Positions 36,314 through 47,786 of a DNA stretch of 64,000 nt are shown here, piece after piece. Each line of letters starts with the position of its first letter. Position 1 is the first letter of the stretch. A program made the position numbers and the translations under genes. The notes beneath the pieces were generated by a model. That model was not told where the DNA came from and made no database searches. It saw nothing but the letters and a program-made list of their open reading frames with translations. Source of the DNA: Lutraria lutraria (lineage: Eukaryota; Mollusca; Bivalvia; Venerida; Mactridae); the NCBI GenBank assembly GCA_964023205.1, contig OZ026837.1, positions 11,261,479-11,325,478 on the forward strand, read 5' to 3'.

Positions 36314-38315
36314 AACGCGATCGCACCATAAACCAGATGAATGTTGTATGTTGGAATATCATGTCAGGATTTTGTATGCACATGTATAAGTATTCAATGT
36401 TCTGACTTATAATGTTGTTAAGATATGTCATTACAATATTGGCAAAATAATGACACTATGTTTATTATACATCTGGAATATATATTAAGTAAGCAGTGTC
36501 TGTCTTTTCCACAGAAAATTCATTTACCAACCCAAAGGAAAAGGTGATTATTTTCAAATCATAACAATGTCGAGCTAATAATTTACAAATCAATTAAAAA
36601 GACAAATGGATCTCCCAAAAATGTATTGCTATTTATTTCGAACTATTCTGACTGAGCGTTTGTTTTCTATGATTCCTGTTATGTTTTCCATTGTCCTGCT
36701 TCGCTTGTACTGCTACGAAGTTCAACGAACGACAGATCCTTTTAAAATATCTGATATTCGCCCACATGCACGATTAATTACATTCACGTTTTCAGCTTCA
36801 GTAACATCCTGGATATGTTAATCACGAGTCAAACTTACACGAGTCTGAACACTATGCGCCAAAGAACGGAATAACAGCATAAATTAAGCAACGTAAATCC
36901 AAATCGTCATACTAATAGTTGATATCATTTGCTTAGCACTAAATACAGTAAAATATATTCAAGGTGATTTCCTGGGATCCGGAGTTAACATGATGATTAA
37001 AAATATAACCCAATTTTAGCTTACAAGAGGACATACTATAATTGCTACAAGGGCCGTGTGGCTTGGAAAGACTGTCTAAGCCAAAGTCAATATATGAAAC
37101 GACATAACCAACGAGATGCGCCGAGAAAAACATAATAAAGATTTAATCGAATTTTCATAATGAAATTATGATCTGTCTAATAGTATATAATACAAGTGAA
37201 AGAAAACATCGCACAATGATACAGATTTGTAGATTAAGAACCTTTAAAATTGTTTTAATTCAATAGTTCCTTAGATCATGCTTATACTCGTATTAATTCA
37301 GTGTATCTAGTTGTCTGTATTCATCTTATGGGTGTGATGGTATTCCCTTTCAAAAGGAATTCATTAAACATTATTGCTTCTTGAACTTTCTCTTGCCTGG
37401 TTCATGAATCGTTTGTGAATAATTCCTGAAATATGAATAACTATTTGATAGGGTTTGAGAAACATTTCTTGTAAATCAAAACATATTGTTTTCTTCAATC
37501 TCATAGTCTCCAAGTATTTTATGTTTTGCAAATTAAAAGAAGCTGGCACAGTTAGCCCGATAAAATCAAAACGCTTGACGATGAATTACTGTTTTGAATC
37601 ATGTTTTGAATTAAGCAATACAATGTCGTCTTCTTCCTATGTGATTATTTTCCATTTCAGCGTCAGATTTTTTAAGTTAGTCATTTTTGTTCTAAGTTTA
37701 AGCACGCAATTAAAAAAAATGTACGTTCATGATAAATGCTCTAACGCACAAAAAACACTGTGTTAAATGCATTGGGGGGGGGGTATAATAAAATGTTTAA
37801 TGTTAACTGGCGTTTCAATATTTTTTTTCATTTTACCATCTATCAGTGAACATAAAACAATCCTGCCGAGATTTATGCAAATGTCAACGGGTAATAGAAG
37901 GCTACAGTGATACACATTGCTTAATGCCATCAATTAAAAAAAAAAAAAGTAATAAATCATAGAAAAGTGCAATCAGAGAAAACCTTGCTAAACAAAGTGT
38001 ACGAAAAACAATAGACTTTTTTTGCCAGTAACTGTGTAAAACTACTGCTGCTTTCTGCTTCAGTGTGCAGTTTTTACAGGATTAAAGAGAGTCTGGAGCT
38101 GATAAAGACATTGGTCTTGGCTCGTAGTTATGAAGTCGTATAATGAAAATGTCATTATGTTTACATCATCACCGCCGATAAAAAGCGTTAAGAACTAGCA
38201 AGTGAATGGGAACGACTTTTGGGGTTATCTTGAGTAATCCATCTTAATACATTATAGACACAAGACAATACAAATTCTTGGTTGGTGGCTGTCGAGTTTG
38301 CACAGTAACAACAAC

Positions 38316-38499
38316 TACAGTCAAACCTGCGAACAAAGGCCACCCTTGGTAAAGACAAGGTATTACCTTTATTGACAGGTTACCCCTATTTGGAGGTATT
38401 TTTGTTCTAACTATAATCAATGACGGTTTTTTGGAGACTGACCTTTATTCACATGATGGATTTTTCGGAGGTGGCCACTAATGCAGGTTTTACTGTATA
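38316..38499. mobile_element. MITE with TACAGTCAAACCTG termini, copy in unit 2
   Basis: Same element and position as at 24,616. The right end reads GTGGCCACTAATGCAGGTTT then TACTGTATA, matching the left terminus as an inverted repeat. Confidence 0.7.
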
Positions 38500-39837
38500 T
38501 AATAAGCAAAAAGGGGAACATTCGATAAGTGAACCCTATTTTTTGCAGATATTATTCAGCAGGTATACATTAGTAGTATGGACTTATCATGAACATTTTT
38601 GTAAATTCGATCGGATAATCACCCCACATTGGGGTTGGCATATTTAGTCCACTTGAAGATGATTTTCACTTTAATATCTTGCTTTTGAGATGTCCTGTCA
38701 GAAAATTACGTAGACGTTTTTATATAAGGATTTAGATTGGATTCAGACGTCTAGAATACTGTCAACGTACGTGTAAGAACCGTTCGGTTGCTACAAGCAG
38801 TTATTCTATTGAAGAAGTGGCAGCATAAATTGTTTGTATTTGTAGACCGGAAGTGTTGACGGTCGGCATATACAAAGCTGTATGCCGCGTGTTTCGATGC
38901 TGGGCAAAGATCTTTATATTTTGAACCAGTATTTCCCACGGTTCCCGATTGCAATAACTACAGCTGCAAACAACACCATACAAACAAAACGCCAGTATTT
39001 CCTCACATAATTATCGTGTGTAATCGTATAGCGAAACATGGATATAACTGGCGTCCTCCTAACATTGGATCTGTTGTGATGACACATAAATAGGTTAAAG
39101 GCACATTAATTAGACGCAGGTACACCAGCGGATGATTCTGCTCTCGGATTCGTGATGTACCAGGGAGATGTATATTGGTTGAGTATACGAACACCTTTAA
39201 CACAAGGAAATCTGCTACAAGAACTGTCGGTCCTTCATTATGATTTAACACAATCTCATTATGGAACTGGATTCAGTGCTGACTGGTTCATATCTTTTGA
39301 AGTACTGGGTAATATCTAATAATAAATATAATGCAGTCAAATAGTGAGCTTTACGTTCACAGTACTTATTAATAATTGAAATATTCCAATCAGAGCATTG
39401 ACATTGCGATTTATTCCAAAATATTTTCAAGACAAAACGAGTCCAGACTGTGTTGTAATCAAACAAATTCAATATCTTTCTAGTTCTTCCTGATCGACAG
39501 AAAAGACATTGCTTTAATCTAAAATGAAGTCAAAATGAATTTCGTTCGATTGACATTTCATATTTTCTACACTTCAAAATGTTCATGTAATATTTAGTTG
39601 AACTTAGAAGTTGTTGCAGGGTTAAGGAGAAGATACTGAAATCGGTGGAATAAACCACAAATATAGTGTAGCTTTATGTTTTTGACTGGAATAGATATTC
39701 ACATGCATGACACGGTCTTGTTTTATTTTTTATTTCATTGATCAGTTGTTAGCATCGACTTAATAGGTGTTCAAAGCATTTTCTCACCACGTACCTTTTA
39801 CAAAGTATGGATTGGTCATAAAGCAGACGATGGACGG

Positions 39838-40072
39838 TAGGTACCTGTTCGGTCATCGTGAAGTCATGTAGTAGATTGTAGGCGAATACCATCGAGTGGC
39901 TGTATGTGACTGAATCAAAATACTCGGCCGGACATCGGACCTAATCAACGCTCTCGTACAGGTTTCTAACGGTGTCCAATGACTGGTGGATATCAGCGAT
40001 CGTGGACTAGTCCAATGTACTCGGCGCCAGGTCGGTACCGATGGGTCGCCGGCAGATGTAGAAAAGATCTCT
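39838..40072 (-). pseudogene. Conserved minus-strand coding relic, unit 2
   Basis: Counterpart of 29,550-29,802. It reads DLFYICRRPIGTDLAPSTLD, TAG, STIADIHQSLDTVRNLYESV, D, TAG, VRCPAEYFDSVTY, then SHSMVFAYNLLHDFTMTEQV. It is 12 bp shorter than unit 1 just before the shared TAG, has lost one F codon, and has its own stop after ESVD, while reading through where unit 1 has a stop after SMVLA. Confidence 0.35.
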
Positions 40073-40117
40073 CGTCGACTAGTAACCAAGGAAATGGCGG
40101 CCTAAAGAAATAACTCA

Positions 40118-41005
40118 GCGCTAATTTTCAGCTCATCAGACACGATGTGCTCATGGTGAGCTTTGTGATCCCAAAGCGTCCATCGTGCGTCGTTCGTCGC
40201 GAAGGGCGTCCATATTTACTTATGTACAGCAACATTTCTTCGTATGTCGATTGCAACCAAACTTTGCTGTAATGATCACTAGGTGGTACCTGGTTGCTAC
40301 TATTGCAACAAATAGAAAAGAAAAATTAAAAGATATTTTCGTCCGAAACCACGGGGCCTAGAGCTGCGACATTTTGTATTAATTATTTTCCCTAGGTAGC
40401 ATTCTCTAGTGGACCTCTACCTAGTTTATTTAAATTAACGCCTTCGGGTCAAAATTGGCCCCGCCCCAGTGGTTACTTGATTTATATTATGCTTATATAT
40501 TTAAATTTAAAAAATATTCTTCTCCGAAACCACAAGGCATAGAGCAGATATATTTGGTATGTAGCATTGTCTAATGGAACTGGACATAGCTGTTCAAATT
40601 ATTCCCCTGTGGTAAAAATTGGCTCCGCCCCAGGGTAACTTGACTTTACATAGATATATATATGAAATTAAAAATTCTTCTCCATAGCTACAAGGCATAG
40701 AGCTTAAGATATTTGGTATGTAGCCTTGTCTAGCAGACCTCTACCAAATTTGTTCAAATTATTGCCCTAGGGTCAAAATTGGACCCGCCCCATGGGTCAA
40801 ATGATTTATATTGACTTATATAGGAATTTTTTTTTAAATATTCTTCTCTGAAACCACAAGGCCTAGAGGCAAGATACTTTGAATGTGGTATTGTCTAGCA
40901 GACCTCTTCCAAATTTGTTCATATTATGGCCCTGGGGTAACAATGGGCACTGTACTTAGAGTTACTTGACTCGTGTAGAAAAATGTTCGTCTCCAAATGA
41001 CCTTT
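40118..41005. mobile_element. ~890-bp repeat insertion in unit 2
   Basis: Absent from unit 1, whose sequence runs from TAAAGAAATAATTCAGCG directly to the GGTTCACCAAGGCCT stretch. The left part is GCTCATCAGACACGATGTGC then TCATGGTGAGC, a motif I recognise from a widespread bivalve repeat. The rest holds four diverged tandem units of about 165 bp, each with GAAACCACAAGGCATAGAGC, a CTAGYRGACCTCTACCAAAT stretch and GGTCAAAATTGGCCCCGCCC. Confidence 0.75.
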
Positions 41006-41059
41006 CTATGGTTCTCCAAGGCCTACCCGACCTCGCCGCCGCCGATAGTAGCAGATCAC

Positions 41060-41132
41060 ATTTCAGCCATCATACGATATTGCCCATGTTCACCATTTTT
41101 GCAACCGTTTTCAATGATATTTACGACATCGG
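41060..41132 (-). pseudogene. Small minus-strand exon relic, unit 2 (donor lost)
   Basis: The minus-strand reading is DVVNIIENGCKNGEHGQYRM then MAEM followed by TGA. The acceptor CCTCATTTCAG is intact, but the donor equivalent to gtgagg in unit 1 has become TGTGATC. The two copies have thus lost opposite splice sites. Confidence 0.3.
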
Positions 41133-41644
41133 CTGAAATGAGGCTGGTACATATAAGTCTTGTAAACCATACATCGTGGTACACAACAAAATTAGTTTAT
41201 TGTGGATAGGTGAAAACTGTCAAATCAATGTATTAATATGATAAGTTTATTGTATATGATCTATGCCACCAGACTAGAACATGTTTTATTGAAATAATTG
41301 TTGATCATTTAATATACATTCATACAATGTTTACCAGTGTTCAAGGACTAAAATATATTTTTTAACAGTTCGATAATGATGGAACATAATCAAATTAGAT
41401 GTTGTGAATGAGATAAAGAAATTTTGTTCGAAAATTACATTGTTTAAGTTTTTTTCAGCAAGAGTATATACTTATACAGAACATCTAAATAAGTCGACTG
41501 GATGTAACATCGTAGCTAAGCAATTTCGTTATTTTTGGTGTTTGTAAGTACCCTTTTTTGTTTATAACTATTTGTATGTCAAAAATGGCTCATGGTTTCA
41601 TGTTACCATGTTACACACTTTTTGTATCTCAAGTTTAGCTGAAC

Positions 41645-41881
41645 ATGTACCGTTATATGAATGTTGACATAGAAATGTCTCCTCGTAGAATCATTCACAT
41701 GCAATCCCACTCACACAAAAGATCACCAACCCAAACCCATCCAACGCACAGAAAAACAAACATAAATGCGGTCAAAACATTATCAGCTCCGAGTGACACT
41801 ACATTGAAACGGTCTGCAACAAAACCACAAGGGATTTACGCTGGTTTAAAGGCCCGCATCCCAGGAAAACAGAACAATTAA
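41645..41881 (+). CDS. Hypothetical basic Ser/Thr-rich ORF, intact in unit 2
   Basis: A 78-codon ATG ORF beginning MYRYMNVDIEMSPRRIIHMQ, rich in H, S, T, K and R, and ending YAGLKARIPGKQNN before TAA. Unit 1 (30,427-30,669) has the same start and the same C-terminal reading, but a one-base deletion near the ACAAAAGAAATGCGG stretch breaks the frame. The two halves remain similar at protein level (AVKTLSAP, TLKRSATK, YAGLKARIP). No domain or signal peptide; function unknown. It may be a small basic protein or a terminal exon. Confidence 0.35.
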   Translation: MYRYMNVDIEMSPRRIIHMQSHSHKRSPTQTHPTHRKTNINAVKTLSAPSDTTLKRSATKPQGIYAGLKARIPGKQNN

Positions 41882-42774
41882 ATAGATAATAAATAAATAA
41901 GAAATGTGTACAATGGCAAAATACAGTTAATCAACAACAAACATGTGTAACAGGGTTGCTGATATACAGGAGAGAAGAAGTTCATCCAAGAAATTGTCGA
42001 CATTTCAACATCGACAATAGTCTTGTCTTGTATTATAAAATTAAATAACTTTCCAGATTACCTAAATTGCATAACAAATAAGGACACATAATACACAATT
42101 GCATCAATACATTTCTCACTTAGAACAGTAATTGAAGACGATACTTTATTATCACGTACTGAATGCTATAACTCAATGTATGTTTAGATTATAATACTTC
42201 CTTGCTAATCAACATGTCACGCAATGCTGAAATCGTTCTATGAAATAAGAAATAAATTATTGTCCTACTTGATTGTTAAACGTTTCTAAGATTTTAGCAT
42301 TCGCAATTGAAAAATGTAATGGAGAAGAACAACTTTGAGAGTGCTGCCAACAATAAGCTAGTGCCTGCTTAAAAGAGACAATTTCGGCACGAGAACATTA
42401 TAGGTATCTAATATAAGTAAAAGGGATGGAGCATGTAATACCACTTTTACTTAGGGGAAAATATTCAAACACATCATTGTCTCTTGCATACACTTGACTA
42501 CTACTAGTATTAAAAGCTGTTAGTCCGATGCAAACAATTAAACTCCTTGCATTTACGCATCTAAGCTAATCTCAGTTGCATTGAAATGGGTTCAGTCTAT
42601 GTTTTGACGGGCGGAGTGTATACCTAGGGATGCTTCTTGACATTATTTAAGAACTAGCAAGTGAATGGGAACGAATTTTGGGGTTATCTTGAGAAATCCA
42701 TTTAAATACATTATAGACACAAGACAAAATAATTTCTTGGTTGGTGTTTGTCGAGGTAGCACAGTAACAACAAC

Positions 42775-42957
42775 CACAGTCAAAACTGCGAACAAAGGCC
42801 ACCTTTGGGAAAGACAAAGTTTTACCTTTATTGACAGGTTACCTTTATTTTGAGGTTTCTTGGTTCTAACTAATCAATGACGGTTTTTAAGAGAATGACC
42901 TTTATTCACAGGATGGAATTATTAGAAGGTGGCCACTTATACGGATTTGACTGTATA
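42775..42957. mobile_element. MITE with TACAGTCAAACCTG termini, copy in nested block
   Basis: Third orthologous copy; the left end is CACAGTCAAAACTGCGAACA and the right end is GGTGGCCACTTATACGGATT then TGACTGTATA. Confidence 0.7.
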
Positions 42958-43285
42958 TACTAAGCCAAAGGGGGATCATTTGATAATAATACACTAATAT
43001 TTGAAAATTTTATTCAGCAGGTATATTATAGTGGTATGGACTGATCATTAATACTTTTTGTAAATTCGGTCGGATAATCACCCCACAGAAGGTAAGGAAG
43101 GCCTCCAATGCATTTACACGTGTTCGCACGGGATTGATATGTTTAGTCCACTTCAAGAGGCTTTCACTTTAATATCTTGCATTTGACATGTCCTGTGGGA
43201 AAAGTACGAAACCATTTTTATATAAGGATTTCGATTTAATTCGGACGCCTAGAATACAGTCAACGTACGTGTAAGAACCGTTCAG

Positions 43286-43492
43286 ATGCTAGAAGCAGGT
43301 ATTCTATTGAAGAAGTGGCAACCTAAGTTGTCTGTTAGGAATGGTTGGTGGCGGTATTTGCAGACCGGGAGTGTTGACGACGTGCCAGCAAGAGAGCTGA
43401 ATACCACGTTTCTCGATGCCGGACCAATATTACTATATTTTGAACCAGTATTTATAGAAAAGGTTCGTAATTGCAATAACCACAACTGTTAA
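43286..43492 (+). CDS. Hypothetical ORF, intact only in nested copy
   Basis: A 68-codon ATG ORF beginning MLEAGILLKKWQPKLSVRNG and ending NCNNHNC. The corresponding unit-1 sequence (25,128 onward) has the same start and first 20 codons but a one-base deletion in the TGGTGGCGG stretch. The unit-2 copy (38,788 onward) has lost the ATG and about 20 bp. No domain, signal peptide or family was recognised. It may be a decaying coding exon or a chance ORF in repeated DNA; the opposite strand is also open. Confidence 0.25.
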   Translation: MLEAGILLKKWQPKLSVRNGWWRYLQTGSVDDVPARELNTTFLDAGPILLYFEPVFIEKVRNCNNHNC

Positions 43493-44274
43493 CAACACTA
43501 TACACACAAAACGCTAGCATTTCCCTACAAACTGTGTGTAATCGTGTAGTGGGACATGTACATAACCGTCGTCCCTCTAACGTTAGATCTGTTGTGACGG
43601 CACACTAATAGGCTGGGGGACACATCAATTAGACACGGGTAGACTGGTGGACTATTCTGCTCTCGGATGAAACAAGACTAGTGATGTACCAATGAGATGT
43701 AAATTGTTGTGTGTACGAACATATTTTGGCACAAGGAATACTGACATAAGAACTGTCGTTAAGAATATTAACGTAACACCTCCTTCATTATTATTTAACA
43801 CAGTCTTATTATGGAATTGGGTTCTGACTGATTCATATCCTTTGAAGAATTAGGTAATATAGAGTTTTACGTTCACGGTAATTTAAGTAGTCCTCTCACA
43901 GTTTAGTTCACTGTCCAAGCTGCATAATTTCACAGTCAATGTTTGCATTCATATCTAGCTTCGTTGAGATTCTATTTCTTCCGCAAGTTATGCGATATAT
44001 TTTCGTTATACCTGTTGTCGAATGAACTTGTATTTAACGATGCGTTACATAATATTCAATAGACATGTAGTATGGAACATTTCATAGCGGTAAAACAGAC
44101 GGAAACAGCGACCGTGTAATCACACTTCCCGATATTCTGATTGCATTATCGCGATCTAGCCGATTTTAACATCAACCCTGTGATCTTTGCTGGGCAAAAT
44201 AACATGCAAACCGCCGATTAACACAGTGTAACAAATTGTGCTACCGAACGCAAAAAAGATAATAACAACCAATT

Positions 44275-44457
44275 TTGTCAACAGCAGTGTCAACAATATC
44301 GAGAGAACAAGTGCATGACTTTGGACGATTTATTTCAGTTCATATGAATAAGGATATGCTGCATATTGTCGCACAAACAAATTCTTCCGACTCATCTCCT
44401 GTTGTTGGGAACCAGGGAGCTTCCATGAATGTTTTGATTTGTAACAAGAAAGAGTAA
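44275..44457 (+). CDS. Hypothetical ORF, unit-2 counterpart lacking the ATG
   Basis: Same reading as 32,281-32,424, but the initiator is ATA here, so it needs an upstream exon or a non-ATG start. It continues 10 codons further (LICNKKE end) because the unit-1 stop is TTG. It contains DMLHIVAQTNSSDSSPVVGN. Probably an exon remnant or part of a longer gene. Confidence 0.25.
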   Translation: MSTAVSTISREQVHDFGRFISVHMNKDMLHIVAQTNSSDSSPVVGNQGASMNVLICNKKE

Positions 44458-46198
44458 TTAGTATTACTACTAATACTTACTATTAATGCTTTTAGACGTT
44501 ATTTTATTGAGTTTTAACAATACATTAACATTTAAACAAGCCATGACAATCAGAGTACTTGAGAACATGCTTTCACACACATATTTGTAAGCGCCTCATC
44601 TTAGAACAAGTAAGTTAAATTTGAAATAGTGCCTTCCATATTAAATTTTATTGATTTAAAAGTAAACATTCTGAAGGGTAGTCTTACGTACGTTCTACCA
44701 GTAAGTCATTTAAGTAACAAGGGCAAATGAAACATTCTTATTTTCAAATGAAATACGTGTAGATCTATCTATATTCGAAAATCTTTATGTGTGGTTTATT
44801 GACATTAGATCTTTCCGAACACAAACAAATCCAATTTGCCTCAAACTAACTCAGAAAACTTTTCCGAATGCGATGCCATCAAAATTCTTGACATGTATAT
44901 ATGAGCAAGGATCCCTTTCCCGTTAGTTTTCTACATCACATTTTCCTATCACCATGCGATAATTAGAATGTTTATTTCTGTCTTGAGAGAGGAATAGCAC
45001 CATTACTTTCACTAGAGTAATATTGCCAGAATAAAAATGCGTCGGTAATGACAATAAATTGGACAACTAGACTGATTTGTTAAGGTTTTATTGACAGCTT
45101 TTTTGGTATTCACTTTTTCAACTGGTACCCATATACTCGCTTTTTAAATCAACTGCGCCAGGCTATATAAACAAACAGTTTTGATGGATTATGCAATAAA
45201 AAATTTATAGCACAAATTAGGTTCGCTCAATTCACAATGAAATGAAATTGTTATTATTAACCTGCAATTAATTCCCTTTGGTCTTTGGTATGTGTACATG
45301 CATGGTGTATTTCCAGTTGTTTTGTGTTACCGAAAGCTTTAACAACCCTTCATAGTGTCATAACGGTGATGTTTTAGTAAACAAGGACATTGCACTGCTG
45401 TTAGACAATAATGTATAATGAAATAATTTGAAAGTAGTCTTTTAACGAAACCAATAGACTTCCAGTTCCCACAAGCCGATCTGCTTCATTTCCTTTTATT
45501 TTTACATCTTCTTTATCGTTTGCGGAGATCATTTCTTAAATAAACCTTAGTGTATTATACCTAATACCACAGTATGATTGTCAGAAACGCCGTCATGAGA
45601 TTGCCGTTACCTATGAATCGCGTCAATCAACGGAATTTTATCAAAGTAGTCACTATTATTTTTCAAGTGAATTTCATAATTTACTAATTCAAACTGCTTT
45701 ATTTCTCAAAAGGGTGATTTGACTTGGCATTTTGTCAAGTTCATCGCGTGATAATGTGTTTTAATAATCGTAGCAAAATCCCTATTGCATAATTAATATC
45801 ATTTACGTGTACATGTATTCAATTGCGTAACCCCCGCAATATGTTACTTTCTATACGGACGATGTGTTATAACATTTAATCAAAATCATAAAGAATGCAG
45901 CATTTTTGAACGAGTTGAGATTATAGTGTACATATAACCTGGAATCAAAATAGTTTGAAATGTAGCGCGAATTGTTGTTAATATTTCAATCGGGAAATTA
46001 TGGTTCTTTGTAAAATGATGGCATTTTTGGATATGTATGAATGAATTGCTTGATCACTCTTGTAATTGGCAATCCGTCAAGAGCTCATAATATACATTGG
46101 AATATTGTCACCATTCCATGTTTTCTATACTAGATAATTAAGATCATAATACCTCGATCCAAATATAAGCATTCAAGTCATCACCACGTGAAACAAAC

Positions 46199-46438
46199 TT
46201 GATCCTTTCAATTAGACAAGAGACCGGTATCGAACAGTTTTACTGTCAAATACGTAGACAAAATTACACTGAAGTACTATGTGGTATTGTCACAATTTTT
46301 GTATTGTTCAAATTATTTGTAACTGATATTTTAAGCACGCCACATTTAATTAATAAGTACGTGAAAATGTTTTACGACACAGTTGTGGATATGACGGCAG
46401 AAAAAATCATCAACACGATATTATCATATGGAGAATAA
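46199..46438 (+). CDS. Hypothetical ORF with a hydrophobic centre, unit 2
   Basis: Open for 79 codons from TTG, or from an acceptor at TTTCAATTAG (46,214), with ETGIEQFYCQIRRQNYTEVL, a hydrophobic stretch IVTIFVLFKLFV, and a tail YDTVVDMTAEKIINTILSYG. No ATG precedes the hydrophobic segment, so an upstream exon would be needed. Unit 1 is broken by frameshifts and a stop. No family recognised. Confidence 0.28.
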   Translation: MILSIRQETGIEQFYCQIRRQNYTEVLCGIVTIFVLFKLFVTDILSTPHLINKYVKMFYDTVVDMTAEKIINTILSYGE

Positions 46439-47786
46439 TTCCAGACAAATAGAATTACAGTTCATCGATCACCGCTGAAGTGGTACACTTCTAGCAAAAT
46501 CTTTTAATGATGTGTAGTAAAGTAATATTTATACAGTGCATATTTATGATGAGCATAGCTCACTCCCATAAAACAGTACCATACGTTGACACGGTTGATT
46601 GTTCATTCATCATTTTACACTGAGACGCATACCATATTTGAAATTTATGTAGAATTTCTTGTCAGATATAGCTTTGAAGAAGTAAATCAAAAGAAGGACA
46701 ATGATTGTCCCTGTTGTACCAAATGTTATTTGACCAGAATACAAACTACCTGAAGGTTTTAAAGACTTCTTTTACAAAATCAGACACTTGGTGAAATCTT
46801 TCGAGAACTTTTCCATCTAGATTTAACCATAGTATTATACAATCACCTGTTTAACTTCAACACAACTTTATCTGTCGTATTACGTCAATTGCATTATCTA
46901 TTTTTCCAGTGTCCGAAAATCGCTTATATATAAACAAGAAATATCTTTTTAAAAAGATAATCGGCGTGTATACAGTAGAAAATAAGTACTTAGAAAACTA
47001 ACACAGCATGGTGTTTACACTTTACAAATGGGATCGTCCGTATATACAATAACATTGCCGACTATATGTGACCTTCTCCAGCGTACTAACAGTTCAGCAT
47101 TCTATGAATAGCGACACGCTAACACACTTGATGTGAGTATCAAGTGACCTAAGTGTACACATTGACAGTTAAGGCTATTGACAAGAAATCTTGAGTTAAA
47201 TGCTAAAAGTGTACATACTATGTTTCATATAATAATTAGATAATGTATAATATATTTATCTTATTTACTGTACATGAATTCCACTATAGTGTAATGTTTC
47301 ATGGTTTAAACGTTTTGATATTTAATGTGTGGTTGCATTGATAATTGTTTGGCTTTTATTATTACATCATTTTCAGAGGCAGTAAAACAAACAATAATGG
47401 TTTCTGCCCTAAATATTTGTAACAAAATAGCCTTAAACCAGAGAGAAAACTCCTATTTCAGCTGAAGATTTTGTATCTAGCGATTCGATTGGTTACAAAT
47501 GTAGGTCAAAATCCAATTTAATACAGCTTGCGCCGAAAGAAATAATTATAAGCTGATCCAAACATCTAAAAAACAACTGTCTTAGTTGTATTTCTTTTCA
47601 AACCATATCAATATACGCTCACTTGTGAACTATTTGCATTCGGCATTTTTTATCTAGTATTCATTACATACAAGCACGTTTTACGACAATTAGCAACATT
47701 GGAAAGCAGTATTTAGACTAATAATTAGATCTGTTTACGACTTACTAATGTGATTATGTGAAGGACATAAATAGAACTGTGACTGT

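Larger units (their letters stand above)
23123..36832. repeat. Tandem segmental duplication, unit 1 (~13.7 kb)
   Basis: This unit is colinear with 36,833-48,692 in the same orientation. Matching landmarks (unit 1 = unit 2) include: 23,127 = 36,836 (AAACTTACACGRGTCTGAAC); 24,511 = 38,192; 29,060-31,430 = 39,437-42,620; 32,128 = 44,155; 34,309 = 46,199; 35,701 = 47,805; 36,250 = 48,119. Unit-1-only insertions are about 25,320-26,390, 26,870-28,585 (with the 22-bp minisatellite), 31,440-32,120 and 36,035-36,245. The junction is near 36,832, where the end of unit 1 (AACATCCTGGATATGTTAAT) meets the start of unit 2. Confidence 0.88.
42638..44150. repeat. Nested third copy of part of the duplicated unit
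   Basis: The stretch 42,638-43,895 repeats 24,511-26,860 (minus its ~1.07-kb insertion) and 38,192-39,370, starting at AGAACTAGCAAGTGAATGGG. It is followed by 43,907-44,150, which matches 28,589-28,830 of unit 1 (ACTGTCCAAGC then CATAATTTCACAG). It therefore sits as a second, shorter tandem copy inside unit 2. Confidence 0.82.

Noticed and set aside
28589..44030. Conserved open frame with MFAFISS motif
   Set aside because: It has no start codon or acceptor in common and ends differently in the two copies; left as repeat only.
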